DNA of 64,000 nt from Charina bottae (Eukaryota; Chordata; Lepidosauria; Squamata; Charinaidae): contig JALMGJ010000005.1 in the NCBI GenBank assembly GCA_023362775.1, positions 87,803,421 through 87,867,420 of the forward strand, written 5' to 3'. Position numbers and translations under genes: made by a program. Positions within the stretch are counted from its first letter, which is position 1, and each line of letters opens with the position of its first letter. The notes below the pieces were generated by a model that saw only the letters and a program-made list of their open reading frames with translations, was not told where the DNA came from and searched no databases. This document shows positions 43,637-55,377 of the stretch, piece by piece.

Positions 43637-46600
43637 TTTGTTGTTTATTCGTTCAGTCGCTTCCGACTCTTCGTGACTTCATGGACCAGCCCACGCCAGA
43701 GCTTCCTGTCGGCCATCGCCACCCCCAGCTCCCCCAAGGTCGAGTCCGTCACCTCCAGAATATCATCCGTCCATCTTGCCCTTGGTCGGCCCCTCTTCCT
43801 TTTGCCTTCCACTTTCCCTAGCATCAGCTTCTTCTCCAGGGTATCCTGTCTTCTCATTATGTGGCCAAAGTACTTCAGTTTTGCCTTTAATATCATTCCC
43901 TCAAGTGAGCAGTCTGGCTTTATTTCCTGGAGTGTGGACTGGTTTGATCTTCTTGCAGTCCAAGGCACTCTCAAAATTTTCCTCCAACACCGCAGTTCAA
44001 AAGCATCTATCTTCCTTCCCTCAGTCTTCCTTATGGTCCAGCTCTCACAGCCATAGGTTACTACAGGGAATACCATTGCTTTAACTATGCGGACCTTTGT
44101 TGTCAGTGTGATGTCTCTGCTCTTAACTATTTTATCAAGATTTGCCATTGCTCTCCTCCCAAGAAGTAGGTGTCTTCTGATTTCCTGGCTGCAGTCAGCA
44201 TCTGCAGTAATCTTTGCGCCTAGAAATACAAAGTCTGTCACTGCCTCCACTTTTTCTCCCTCTATTTGCCAGTTGTCAATCAAGCTGGTTGCCATAACCT
44301 TCGTTTTTTTGAGGTTTAACTGCAACCCAGCTTTTGCACTTTCTTCTTTCACCTTCGTCATAAGGCTCCTCAACTCCTCCTCGCTTTCAGCCATCAAAGT
44401 GGTATCATCTGCATATCTAAGATTGTTAATGTTTCTTCCAGCAATTTTAACTCCAGCCTTGGATTCCTCAAGCCCAGCACGTCGCATGATGTGTTCTGCG
44501 TACAGGTTGAATAGGTAGGGTGAGAGTATACAGCCCTGCCATACGCCTTTCCCAATCTTAAACCAGTCCGTTGTTCCGTGCTCTGTTCTTACCGTTGCTA
44601 CTTGGTCATTATACAGATTCCTCAGGAGGCAGACAAGATGACTTGGTATCCCCATACCACCAAGAACTTGCCACAATTTGTTATGATCCACACAGTCAAA
44701 GCCTTTAGAATAGTCAATAAAACAAAAATAGATGTTTTTCTGAAACTCCCTGGCTTTCTCCATTATCCAGCGGATATTGGCAATTTGGTCTCTAGTTCCT
44801 CTGCCTTTTCTAAACCCAGCTTGTACATCTGGCATAACCGCCCAGGGTCCCTCCTTTTGGGGGAGATGGGCGGGATATAAATGTAATAAATAAATAAAAT
44901 AAATAAATAAATTCTCGCTCCATGAATTGCTGGAGTCTACCTTGCAAGATCTTGAGCATTACCTTACTGGCATGTGAAATAAGTGCCACTGTTCGATAGT
45001 TTGAACATTCTTTAGTGCTTCCCTTTTTTGGTATGGGGATATAAGTTGATTTTTTCCAATCTGATGGCCATTCTTGTGTTTTCCAAATTTGCTGGCATAT
45101 GGCATGCATCACCTTGACAGCATCATCTTGCAAGATTTTAAACAGTTCAGCTGGGATACCGTCGTCTCCTGCTGCCTTGTTATTAGCAATGCTTCTTAAG
45201 GCCCATTCAACCTCACTCTTCAGGATGTCTGGCTCTAACTCACTGACCACACCGTCAAAGCTATCTCCAATATTATTATCCTTCCTATACAGATCTTCCG
45301 TATATTCTTGCCACCTTTTCTTGATCTCTTCTGCTTCTGTTAGGTCCTTACCATCTTTGTTTTTGATCATACCCATTTTTGCCTGGAATTTACCTCCGAT
45401 GTTTCTAATTTTCTGGAAGAGGTCTCTTGTCCTTCCTATTCTATTGTCTTCTTCCACTTCCACACATTGCTTGTTTAAAAATAATTCCTTATCTCTTCTG
45501 GCTAACCTCTGGAATTTTGCATTGAATTGGCATATCTCCCCCTATCACTGTTGCCTTCTGCTTTCCTTCTTTCTTGGGCTACTTCCAGTGTCTCAGCAGA
45601 CAGCCATCTTGCCTTCTTGGTTTTCTTTTTCTTTGGGACGTTTTTTGTTGCCGCCTCCTGAACAATGTTGCGAACTTCTGTCCATAGTTCTTCCGGGACC
45701 CTATCTACTAAATCTAGTCCCTTAAATCTATTCTTCACCTCCACTGCATATTCCTTAGGAATATTAGTGAGCTCATATCTAACTGATCTGTGGGTCTTCC
45801 CTATTCTCTTTAGTCTGATTCTAAATTGTGCAATAAGAAGTTCGTGATCTGAACTACAGTCAGCTCCAGGTCTTGTTTTTACTGACTGTATAGATGTCTG
45901 CCACCTTTGGCTGCAAAGGATGTAGTCAATCTGATTTTGGTGTTGACCATCTGGTGAAGTCCATGTATACAGTCGTCTTTTAGGTTGTTGGAAGAGAGTA
46001 TTTGTTATGCACAGTGAGTTGTCTTGGCAAAATTCTATCAGCCTATGTCCTGCTTCATTTTGTTCTCCCAGACCATGCTTGCCTGTAATTCCAGGTGTCG
46101 TCTGACTACCCACCTTAGCATTCCAGTCTCCTGTAATGAAAATAACACCTCTTTTTGGTGTATTATCCAGTAGGTGCTGCAGATCCTCATAGAACTGATC
46201 TACTTCTGCTTCTTCAGCATCTGTGGTTGGGGCATATATTTGGATCACTGTGATGTTAAATGGCTTACCCTGAATTCGAATTGAGATCATTCTATCGTTT
46301 TTTGGATTGTATCCAAGCACTGCTTTAGCCACTTTATTATTAATTATGAAGGCTACTCCATTTCTTCTGTGGTCCTCTTGTCCACAGTAGTAGATCTGGT
46401 GGTCATCTGATGTGAAGTGGCCCATTCCAGTCCATTTCAGTTCACCGACACCTAAAATGTCTATATTTAATCTTGACATCTCACCAATAACCACATCCAA
46501 TTTGCCCTGGCTCATAGATCTTACATTCCAGGTTCCTATGGTGTGTTGATCTTTAGAGCATTGGATTCGTCGTTCACCACCAGCACCGTCGGCCGCTAGC

Positions 46601-46918
46601 CGTCCTTTCGGCTTTGAGCTAGCTGCGTCATCACATCTGGGGCTAGTTGAACGTATCCTCTGTTCCTCCCCAGTAGCATTTTGACCATCTTCCGACCTGG
46701 GAGTCCCATCTTCCGATGGTATACCGACCTATCTCTGGTTGTACTGATCCATTTCGTTTTCACGGCAAGAATACTGGGGTGGGTTGCCATTACCTTCCCC
46801 AGGGATCGTATTTAGTCTGACCTCTCTGCCACGACCTTCCCGTCTTGGGTGTCCCTTCACGGTTTAGCTCATGGTTTCATTGAGGTGCTCAAGCTCCAGC
46901 ACCACGACAAGGTAACAA
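43637..46918 (-). mobile_element. RTE-BovB LINE, nearly full length, broken
   Basis: On the minus strand it begins near 46918 with a 5' region (TTACCTTGTCGTGGTGCTGG) absent from the other copies, and ends at 43637 with ACTGAACGAATAAACAAC. The endonuclease frame at 45502-46515 includes YAPTTDAEEAEVDQF, GDWNAKVGS and TWTSPDG. A frame for the linker and early reverse transcriptase lies at 44930-45463, and one for the reverse transcriptase (YADD) and C-terminus at 43645-44835. The first two frames are separated by a 1-bp loss near 45530, and the latter two by a CR1 tail inserted at about 44837-44912. Otherwise the frames are long, so inactivation is recent. Confidence 0.95.
44837..44912 (+). mobile_element. 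CR1/L3 3' tail nested inside BovB
   Basis: ACCGCCCAGGGTCCC, GGGGGAGATGGGCGGGATAT and an AATAAATA tail interrupt BovB between CATCTGGCA and ATTCTCGCTCC, which are contiguous in the copy at 34.3 kb. The opposite orientation and absence of a clear target duplication fit CR1-type insertion. It must be younger than the BovB copy. Confidence 0.92.
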
Positions 46919-47045
46919 TCTCCTTTGCTGGAGAAAACAGTACCTGAGCAATATTCTCCATGACAAAGCATGTAAATATTTCTAACCTATTTGCACAAGT
47001 TTCTTCTCTGGAGCATCCAGGTTATCACTTCAAAGATTAAGTATG

Positions 47046-47262
47046 TCAAGTCAAGCTCAACTCTTGGTAACGTACGGTCAATATCTGTGTAGCTTTCTTA
47101 GCAACAATATGGAAATACTTTACCTTCTGGGATATTTTTTCAGCTTCCCAGTCCAGCCTATAACGCTGGAGTTTTACACTAGTCTCCCATCCTAATGCTA
47201 ACCAAGCTTGACCCAACTTAGCCTTTCAAGATTAGTCAAGGTTGGCTAGGTGCTGAGATAAA
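47046..47262 (-). mobile_element. 5S rRNA-derived SINE
   Basis: Tail AGCAACAATATGGAAATACT and CCCAGTCCAGCCTATAACGC on the left. On the right is the inverted 5S part GTCTCCCATCCTAATGCTAA, then CTTAGCCTTTCAAGATTAGT. Orientation is minus. Confidence 0.75.
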
Positions 47263-49833
47263 GCTAATGTTGAGAAGGTATCTTAAGCTTCAAACCATAT
47301 ATGTACCTACTTAGCAGTAAACGTAGAGCATTGGATCCTTTATTATGGTCACAATACAAATTGTCATGGTATGGAGTTATGACTCTCATTGACTAAGTCT
47401 GGATCTCAGTTATTGGAATTGGCTTTTGAAAAGACATATTATTGTCACTGTGCTCTCCATGAAGACATGCATGTCATGGTTTTACCTACGTACATACCTT
47501 TCTCATGCAACCTGCCATCTATTCTCTCTTTCATGGACATCTGTGGCTGAGGAGAGAGGGGACAAACAATGTAATGTAACACAAATTTTGATCCTTTTGT
47601 TCTTCCATTGCAATGTCACACACTTGTCTGTAAGGGGCAGACGATGTCACATCACAATTATTTTTGTGACATCTCAGCTTTTTAGCAGAAGGTTGCCTGT
47701 GTTCCCTTCTGCTAAAAAAAAATAAAAATAAAAACACCCTGGTTTTTTTACCTAGGCAAGACAGACGCCTGATGACCTTGTGCAGTCTTCTAGACAGGAA
47801 CGCCCACAGTGGCCTTGCTTCTCATTCAGAGGGAAGCAAAAGGGGAGTCCTAGGTTGCAAACTGGAGTTCTACTTTTCCTAAAAGTTGGTGCAAGAAGAA
47901 CTAACCCCATTTTGATCAGGACTTTTAAGTAAAGGAATGGATATCATGATGTTCAAGTCTAGATGGATCAGGACTAAAGGTACCTTACACCGGTCTCCTA
48001 AAAACTGAAGGCTGAGCATGGAAATAACAACAACAAATGCCTGGCTTATGAATGGCTATCAGTCTCCCCCGCCCCCCAATGGTCTTTGAATGACTTCTAT
48101 CATACACCACGTAGTCCTGTCCTGTTCTGTTCCCATGATTGCCTCAACCGTGACTAGAAGCCATTCCCTGTTTGAGCTGCGTTTGTGGAAACCAAAAGCG
48201 TTTCAAGGTTGCATTTTCAAGACACAACAGATAGATGCAAATCGATGATGGCATTGCCTGGCTTCTATGCAGATCCGCGGAATGCACCCCGCTTCCCTCA
48301 AGTCACATGATGCGATATAGCCTATCCCCTTCTGTTCTTTTCCTCGCCTCCTGTCTGGATTAGGGCTGGGCAGGGCTTCAGAGTCAAAGGGGAAAAGATG
48401 CTTTGGACACAGTGCCTGTCAGCTACTCCGGCTTAAACCAAGGGTGTCTTTTCCCAGAATTTGCCAAGAGCAGCTGCACAGTACCAGGAAAAGATGGAGC
48501 AGCCATGCTCCTAAGCACCTTTTCCATTTGAATACTTTGAATACTCAAAGTCTTAGTATTTATGCAAAAGGCAGACTGAATTTAAAACATCCCCCTCCCT
48601 CCAGGAAGGACAGAACCAAAGAAAAACATAAATAAAAATCCTGCGTAATGCCAAACTATACTAAGCAAAGTATGAACTACTGACTAACATTAATTGCCTT
48701 TACGAAAAAAGCCTACTATTTACCAAATTGATCCCCATTTGCCTATGGCAACCATTCTCTCACACACAAAGAAATATGCAAATAGACAGATACATGCAGT
48801 ACCTGTCCTCTTTTCCCAGCATGAAGATGGGGAAAAGGAAAGGGAAAAATACAATGGATGCAGAAAGCAGGAGTCAAAATTCAATAGTCAGCTAACAGAG
48901 CTGCCTGCAGGGGGTGGGGGGTTGTCAAAAAATCACAATGGCATCCGCTTATAAAAAAGGATGGGCTTCAATAGCAGGGAGACAGCCACCATCTTGACTT
49001 TTTTGACTGCTACCCACCCTCCCGTGGACATCCCTGCAAGCAGATCTTCCAAACAAGGACTAATCTTCAAAGTTTGCAGCTGTTTGCATCAGGAGATCCC
49101 AGAACCATAGGTGAGAATGGAAGTTGAAGGTGGTGGCAGGAAACCATTTCTACAGTGTGGCCCTAACAACATGAGCTTGGATACACTGGAAAGCAAGTTG
49201 AACTTGAAGGAGTTTATACTCTTGTTTAAAATGACAATTGCAAAATAGGGACGATTTATTTCTGTTTCAATATCTATTAACATGCAATGTATTTTCCATG
49301 CAATGTGGACTTCTGTTTGCAGGCAGGGAGACATGTCTTTGTGACACTTCATTCCCCTTTCCTGATCCTTGTCACACCATCTCTCCTGAGCTTTTTCTTT
49401 TTTCTTTCCCTTAGAAACTGGCAAGGAGAACAATTGAGCCAGAGAGACAGGAAGGTTTCCACAGTCTGAAATAATATGAAACCCCCCATACTATAGTTCT
49501 CAATTTTAAACTCGACTCCTCCATGCATTACCTTGAAATGATCTAGTGTCTCTTACATAAATCGCTTATTATGTAATTGTTATGTAAATTGATCATATAT
49601 AAAGGAGAACTTGACATGGCTGTTTTCTTGAAATGTTCTAGTGTAACATTTTTGTTTCTTTTCAATTTTTCTTTTACTTTTTTCCTTCCTTGCACTTTCA
49701 GCCTTCTCTTCGATTTTTTTTCTTTTTTCTTCCTTACTTGATATTAGTTTGTATTAGTTTTTATCTTCCTTTTTAAAACTTTCAATTAAATTATATGTAA
49801 GAAAGAAATGTTCTAGTGTCCCATATAAATAAC
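47263..49833. other. Intergenic, no recognised gene
   Basis: A small hairpin (CTTTTTAGCAGAAGG with its inverse) lies near 47678-47717. No exon or element ends recognised. The segment at 49540-49830 repeats AAATGTTCTAGTGT-like text three times next to the AT-rich palindrome. Confidence 0.4.
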
Positions 49834-50021
49834 ATAACAACAAATGTAATATTTTTCAAAACAAAAACATAAATCAGACTTTAAATTCTTTCCTTTAATC
49901 GTTTATATTAATAAAGTTATATAATATTTATATAATAACTTTATTAATATAAACAATTAAAGGAAAGAATCTAAAGTCTGATTTTTGCTTTTGTTTTGAA
50001 AAATATTACATTTGTTGTTAT
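49834..50021. repeat. AT-rich palindrome, about 94-bp arms
   Basis: ATAACAACAAATGTAATATT at the left returns as AATATTACATTTGTTGTTAT at the right, centred on TATAATATTTATATAATA near 49928. Arms differ at few positions. No convincing target duplication was found. It could be a MITE or another foldback product. Confidence 0.85.
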
Positions 50022-50156
50022 ACATCATTACAAAAAAGCCACTTCTGTTTTAGGTGCGACCAAAGAATGCACAGACTTGGATCTTGGTGATTAGTCCAGT
50101 CTAGTGGCTTTAGGTATTAACCATGGTTGAGCTTCTTAGAAAACATTTGTACAGTA

Positions 50157-50565
50157 CAGGTAGTCCTCGCTTAACAACCATTCGTTTAATGATGGCTTGG
50201 ACTTATGACAGTGCTGAAAAAGAACCGACTTATGACCTGTCCTCACATGACCATTGCAGTGTTCCCCCCCGTCACGTGATCACGATTTGGGCACTTAGCA
50301 GCTGGTTCGCATTTGTGACCATCGCAGTGTCCCGTGGTCACGTGATCACCATTTTTGACCTTCCTGGCTGGTTTCTGGCAAAGTAAATCAATGGGGAACT
50401 GTGTGATTTGCTTAACGACCACATGGTTTGCTTAACGCCTGCAGTGATTCACTTAATGACCGCCACAAGAAAGGTTGTAAAATCAGGTCACATTTGCTTA
50501 ATGACCGCTTCACTTAGCAACCAAAATTCTGGTCCCAATTGTGGTCGTTAAGCGAGGACTACCTG
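50157..50565. mobile_element. Tc1/mariner-like non-autonomous element
   Basis: Starts CAGGTAGTCCTCGCTTAACA and ends GTCGTTAAGCGAGGACTACC TG, inverted to each other over about 24 bp with one or two differences. It is flanked by TA at 50155-50156 and 50566-50567, as in Tc1/mariner insertion. The interior has repeated CACGTGATCAC motifs and no reading frame. Confidence 0.88.
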
Positions 50566-50567
50566 TA

Positions 50568-51340
50568 GACCCTTGTTACGCATCCCAATTTTAAAGACTG
50601 TAGGAATTGCTTGTAATGGATCATGCCGCGTCTCATTCTGGATTTTGCTGCCCACTAAAGCCACTGGAAACTGAGCTGCTGGCAAACAGTTACCCATTGT
50701 AGGACAGACTCTGGTGTCAGCTCTAGGACCATCAGAACGTAACAGTAAAGGTCAAGTAGAGATTTATTCTTTTTTCTCAGAATTCTATGGGAAAATACCA
50801 TTTTATCTGCTGATAAATTACTTGTGTTGTAAAATATTCAGGGCAACTGCTATGCAAATAAATATGAGCAGAATTAGAAGAAGGATTAGCAGTTGCTCCT
50901 CTTCCAGAGATACTTTGGCACAGAGCAATAAGCCGACATGATTAAGTAGGAAAGTCATCTGTAGAAGCAAGAAAAAGAATTCAAATGTGCACAGACAGTG
51001 TTGCAAAGATTGTTGGCAGGCAACACAAGCAACACCTTGGGGACGATAGATTAATTTGAACCAAGGCCCCAAAGTCATGCTAAAACGTTCAAAATGATCT
51101 ACCAGCAGTTGTGCTTATCTTTTCCTTAACGCTTGATCCAGCCCTTGCCCGAGGGATTGGAGTGAGCTATAACATGCTCAAAATCAAATGACAGCGAACA
51201 AGATAAACAAGGAAACCCCACGTACAAAATCCCAGAAGCTCCTCCTCCCTATCCCCTTTCCCATAGGCTGCACAAATTTTATGGCTGTTCCACCAGTGAA
51301 TCTCAGGTGGCTTAGCCAGTTTCTCTTATTAACCCCCCTT
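50568..51340. other. Intergenic, no recognised feature
   Basis: No element or exon recognised. Confidence 0.5.
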
Positions 51341-51351
51341 CTGCACATAAG

Positions 51352-51694
51352 GTGGGGCGCAATGGCTCAGCGGGTAAGACGCCAGGCTTGTCGATCGGAA
51401 GGTCGCAAGTTCGGAGGTTCGAATCCCTAGCCCCGCGTGACGGAGTGAGCTCCCGCACTCGCCCCAGCTCTTGCCAACCTAGCAATTCGAAAGCATGCAA
51501 ATGCAAGTAGATGAATAGGTACCACTTCGGTGGGTAGGTAACAGCTTTCCGCATGTGTCATGCTGGCCACATGACCGTGGAAGCGTCTTCGGACAACGCT
51601 GGCTCTTCGGCTAACAAGCGGAGATGAGCACCGGCCCCTAGAGTCGGACATGACTGCACAAATGTGCGGGGGGAACCTTTACCTTTTACCTTTA
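51352..51694 (+). mobile_element. Sauria-type tRNA SINE, full length
   Basis: A box TGGCTCAGCGGGTAAGACG, B box GGTTCGAATCC, tail CCTTTACCTTTTACCTTTA. The perfect 11-bp target duplication ctgcacataag lies at 51341-51351 and 51695-51705. Confidence 0.93.
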
Positions 51695-51705
51695 CTGCAC
51701 ATAAG

Positions 51706-53311
51706 TCAACATGCAGTATTACACGGATCCAGAAATGTTAGAACAAAGGACAGTTCTTGCTTCTGCAGCAGAGGCGGCTGCTTCTACCCAAATGTCCAAG
51801 GTCATCATTGTGATGGCTGTCAAATTCCAGCTCATGATGCAGAGATTTTCCCCCAAGTGCAGGGATAGATTGTCCTAAAGGGAACGAATTCAGTGTATGG
51901 CTGAATTAAAGTCAGCCGTTGGCACACTATGTTTGATGTAAGTGCTGTGGGGAATTGTTGTCTCTACCATGACAGCAGCTTTGGATTCAGAGGGTGGAAA
52001 AGTTCATTTTGAGGAATAAGGATTGGGAAAGGGATGCTAAATATAACAGGGTAGGAGATAAGCAAGCAAAAATTTAGATGGAAATATCAAGTCAATCCTG
52101 TATTATACAAGCAAAACGATACTAGCCAATTGTGCAGAGGATCAAAAGACTTGGGTAGAAAAGGGAGAAATGTATGCAAATGGTCCAGGAGAAGCTGCAG
52201 TGCCACAGACCAGAACAGAGCAGCTGGATGCTCACAGCATTTTTGTTCGGCCTTGGTACCTTTAGCACAAGCAAAGGACTAATTTCGTTTTGCAGAATTA
52301 CAAGACAAATACTGGCAGCTCATCTAAGTTCAGTAAGCAAGTTGGTGGAGAAACCAAGCGAACCTGAAAGTTTTGTAAAATCTTAGCACCTTCAGAAAGT
52401 AATACATTTGGGTTTTGCAGTCGTATGAATCTAAAGACAATTATTCTGAAGTTTAATTTCTTTTGTATTCCATAGGCTCCATCCAGAGACAAAATTCTGC
52501 AGTAAGCAAATCTTCCTGGGTGAAGGATTTTTGAAGTCTTCCACAGATCTACAGAACCGAACAATTCTGGTGGAGCCCGTGGGCTGCTCTTCTCCACTTC
52601 AGTGCCTTTCATTCACAGGTGAAGATGGGGAAGTCATAATTCCTTTTAAATCCCAAGGCAGGCAACATGAAACCAGAGATCTACCAGAGGAGGGTGAATT
52701 TCCAAGTCATACATTCATTTAATTTAAAATATCTTTATCCTACCTTTCTAGATAAATATGCCAATTTTGCACCTAATTTAATTGTTCAGAAATAATTATG
52801 AATTAGAGCAATAATTATTTACACCTGCACGGGAGTCTGTCACTGAAAATAAACAGCTACTTGAAGTAAAACCTGAATACAAAAAAAAGTATGTATTGGG
52901 CATCTGTTCACTCATGTGGATGTACAAGTCATCATTTGATGTCACCACAGGGTAAAAATGAAGGTGGACCAGCTGTTAGATCCATAGGAGAAGAATAATT
53001 CTTTTTCCAATATTCATGCACGCTCTGAAATAGCCTTGTAAGCTAATGAAGGAGATATATTTGAAAGAGTTTCTTAAAGACAAAAGACAAGACACATGGA
53101 GAGGACCTAATATATTTCCATTTCTTGGCCAAAGGAAAGTCAAAGGTTCAAATATGGAAACATACAGCATTAGTTAGCTACTGATGCAAAAATACACCAC
53201 GAAAGGGATGTTGGTTTACTGACTTTTCATTAGACAATCTCAAACAGCAAGAGTATAATGATGCAATGATGATGAAGAGACATTCTTGAGTTTATCCTAT
53301 CAGAAATGTCC
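51706..53311. other. Intergenic, no recognised gene
   Basis: No exon or element ends recognised. Confidence 0.45.
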
Positions 53312-53324
53312 TACTTCCAACTTT

Positions 53325-53467
53325 GTCTATGAAGGTTCTCAGTCATCCAGGTGGAATTGTCTGTAGCTTGAATCATGTCAACTGGATTTCTATTTTCTCA
53401 GTGGAAACGTTAACGTTTCCACTGAGAAAATAGAAATCCAGTTGACATGATTCAAGCTACAGACAGA
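53325..53467. mobile_element. Foldback insertion, putative Penelope-like element (copy 3)
   Basis: Same termini as copies 1 and 2 (GTCTATGAAGGTTCTCAG; TTCAAGCTACAGACAGA). The perfect 13-bp target duplication tacttccaacttt lies at 53312-53324 and 53468-53480. The turn-around is a perfect palindrome, GTGGAAACGTTAACGTTTCC, so the stem-loop half-core is absent. Confidence 0.65.
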
Positions 53468-53654
53468 TACTTCCAACTTTCTTTTGAACAGTATTAGAAT
53501 TGCTTTCTCTCTAGCAAATGAAGGCAAAATTATTTGGAAACTATACCATGCAAGATGATTTTAGGGAGAGGGAGGTGATTTAATATACATATGATCTAGG
53601 AACTGCAAATATGAGGTCCAATGTTTGTGTGTCATGCCTGAGATTACTTTGGAC

Positions 53655-53700
53655 AATCATATACATATATATATATACATATACGTATTTATTTATTTAT
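53655..53700. repeat. TA/TATTTA-rich simple repeat
   Basis: ATACATATATATATATACAT followed by a TATTTATT run that is the tail of the adjacent minus CR1 copy. Confidence 0.8.
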
Positions 53701-53757
53701 TTAATTTATATGACCGCCCATCTCCCCTCATGGGGAACTCTGGGCGGTTCACAATAA
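53684..53757 (-). mobile_element. CR1/L3-type LINE 3' tail
   Basis: TATTTATT repeats, then GACCGCCCATCTCCCC and AACTCTGGGCGGTTCACAAT, the inverted CR1/L3 3' end. Confidence 0.85.
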
Positions 53758-53775
53758 ATAAGTTATTTATTTACT

Positions 53776-54003
53776 TTTGGGGTGCCTTCAAGTCAGTGTT
53801 GACTCTTGGCAACTGCCTGGATGTGTCCCTGCAGTTTTCCTGGCAAGATTTCAGAAATGGTTTGCATTACCTGCTTCCTAGGACTGAGAGAAGGGGACTG
53901 GCCCAAGGTCACCCAGCTGGCTTTGTGCCTAAGGTGGGACTAGAACTCACGGTCTCCTGGTTTCTAGCCTGATGCCTTAATCACTACACCAAATTGGCTC
54001 TCA
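53776..54003 (-). mobile_element. tRNA-derived SINE, MIR-like head with distinct tail
   Basis: The minus head is GAGAGCCAATTTGGTGTAGT then GATTAAGGCATCAGGC. The middle holds CTGGGTGACCTTGGGCCAGT, and the tail (plus view) is GGTGCCTTCAAGTCAGTGTT then GACTCTTGGCAACTGCC. The AGAAATGGTTTGCATTACCT piece resembles the tail of the 5S SINEs here, so the two SINE types may share a LINE partner. Confidence 0.75.
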
Positions 54004-55086
54004 TAGTCACTATGGAGGCCATGAAATCCCAAGCCTTCCTGGACTCCACCCTTAGGACATGCAAGGCTAAAGTCATCCAACACCAAAAGGAGTGGAAAAT
54101 CCCAATGTTAACCCTGAGATCAGCTCATGTAAGGATACCACTATGTAGAGGACAGCCAGTACACAAGTAGAACCCCGAGCTTGTGTTTGTGGATCAGTGT
54201 AACCCAAAGCACTCATATCCTAGCAGCTCCATAGCAGCACCCTAGTCACAAGTCCAATGTCTCTGTAGATTAATGCCATTTCCCCCACCAGCTTTGATGT
54301 TGACATTGATACCCTCACCCAGCTAGATTTGCCTGTTCATCACACTACCAACCTATGGGTAAACAAAGTGGATCTGGGGTTTACTATCAGCAATTTGAGA
54401 CCAAGGTCATCTTTCAAACTAAGAATGCATCTTAATCCCCATACTTATCCCACAGGCACCCTTATAAAATCCAAATGATAGGTGGATGCAGCACAATACT
54501 TAAAAAATATATATACATTATATTCGCTTGCCTAAAGAAATGGACAGGGAAACTGACATAGTAGAGAGCTCCTGTAAGGCAAAAGAGGACGGTTGAAAGC
54601 CATTTCACTCGTTTCCCTCTGTAAATATAGCCATTTGATGAGAATGCCCACAATGTCCAAAAGGCTGAAGGGCCCTAATGTAAAATAAGAAAGCTGGCAG
54701 CCTGGCAATCGGTTGAAGCCCCCTCAGCCAAGGATTGTGTCTTTTGAAAACTTGCACAGCCTTAGTCCTCCTTATCTCCATTGCTGTAATTATGTGGCTT
54801 ACCTCAAAGGATTAATTGAAGGATTACCAAGATAAGATTCCAGAGAACTGCATTTAGATTCTTCTACTCTTAAAAAAAAAAGCCAATATCACATGAGATT
54901 TTGTGATATTTTCAAAACAATTTATTGGGTCCCTGCCACCTCTAAAGGTTGCTCACCTCTGCCATATATTTATTTTGAGGTCCTTCTACTACAACACCTG
55001 ATTTAATCCACACCCCTGCTTTTACAGGAAGCTAAAGCATTGGTGAAATAGTAAGGTTAGACCTTTTAAAGTGGATTAAAAGTAAT
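54004..55086. other. Intergenic, no recognised feature
   Basis: No element or exon recognised. Confidence 0.5.
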
Positions 55087-55094
55087 TGTTAGAC

Positions 55095-55369
55095 CAGGGG
55101 TACCCAACCTTTTTGGCACGAGGGACCGGTTTCGTGGAAGACAATTTTTCCATGGACCGGGGTGGGTGGGTTTGCAGGCAGGAACCAATTGCGCAGACTG
55201 GGGGTGGGGTTTGCAGGCGGGAGCCAATCACATGGACCGGGGGGCGGGGTTTGCAGGTGGGAGCCAATCGCACGGACCGGGGGCAGGGTTCGGAGACCGG
55301 CATGGTGGCCCGGTTCCTAACAGGCCACGGACTGGTACCGGTCTGCAGCCTGGGGGTAGGGGACCCCTG
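55095..55369. mobile_element. hAT non-autonomous element
   Basis: Starts CAGGGGTACCCAACCTTTTT and ends TAGGGGACCCCTG, inverted. The perfect 8-bp target duplication tgttagac lies at 55087-55094 and 55370-55377. The core has three GC-rich units with GCAGGCGGGAGCCAATCAC and GACCGGGGGGCGGGG, also present in the element at 4139 although the ends differ. Confidence 0.93.
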
Positions 55370-55377
55370 TGTTAGAC

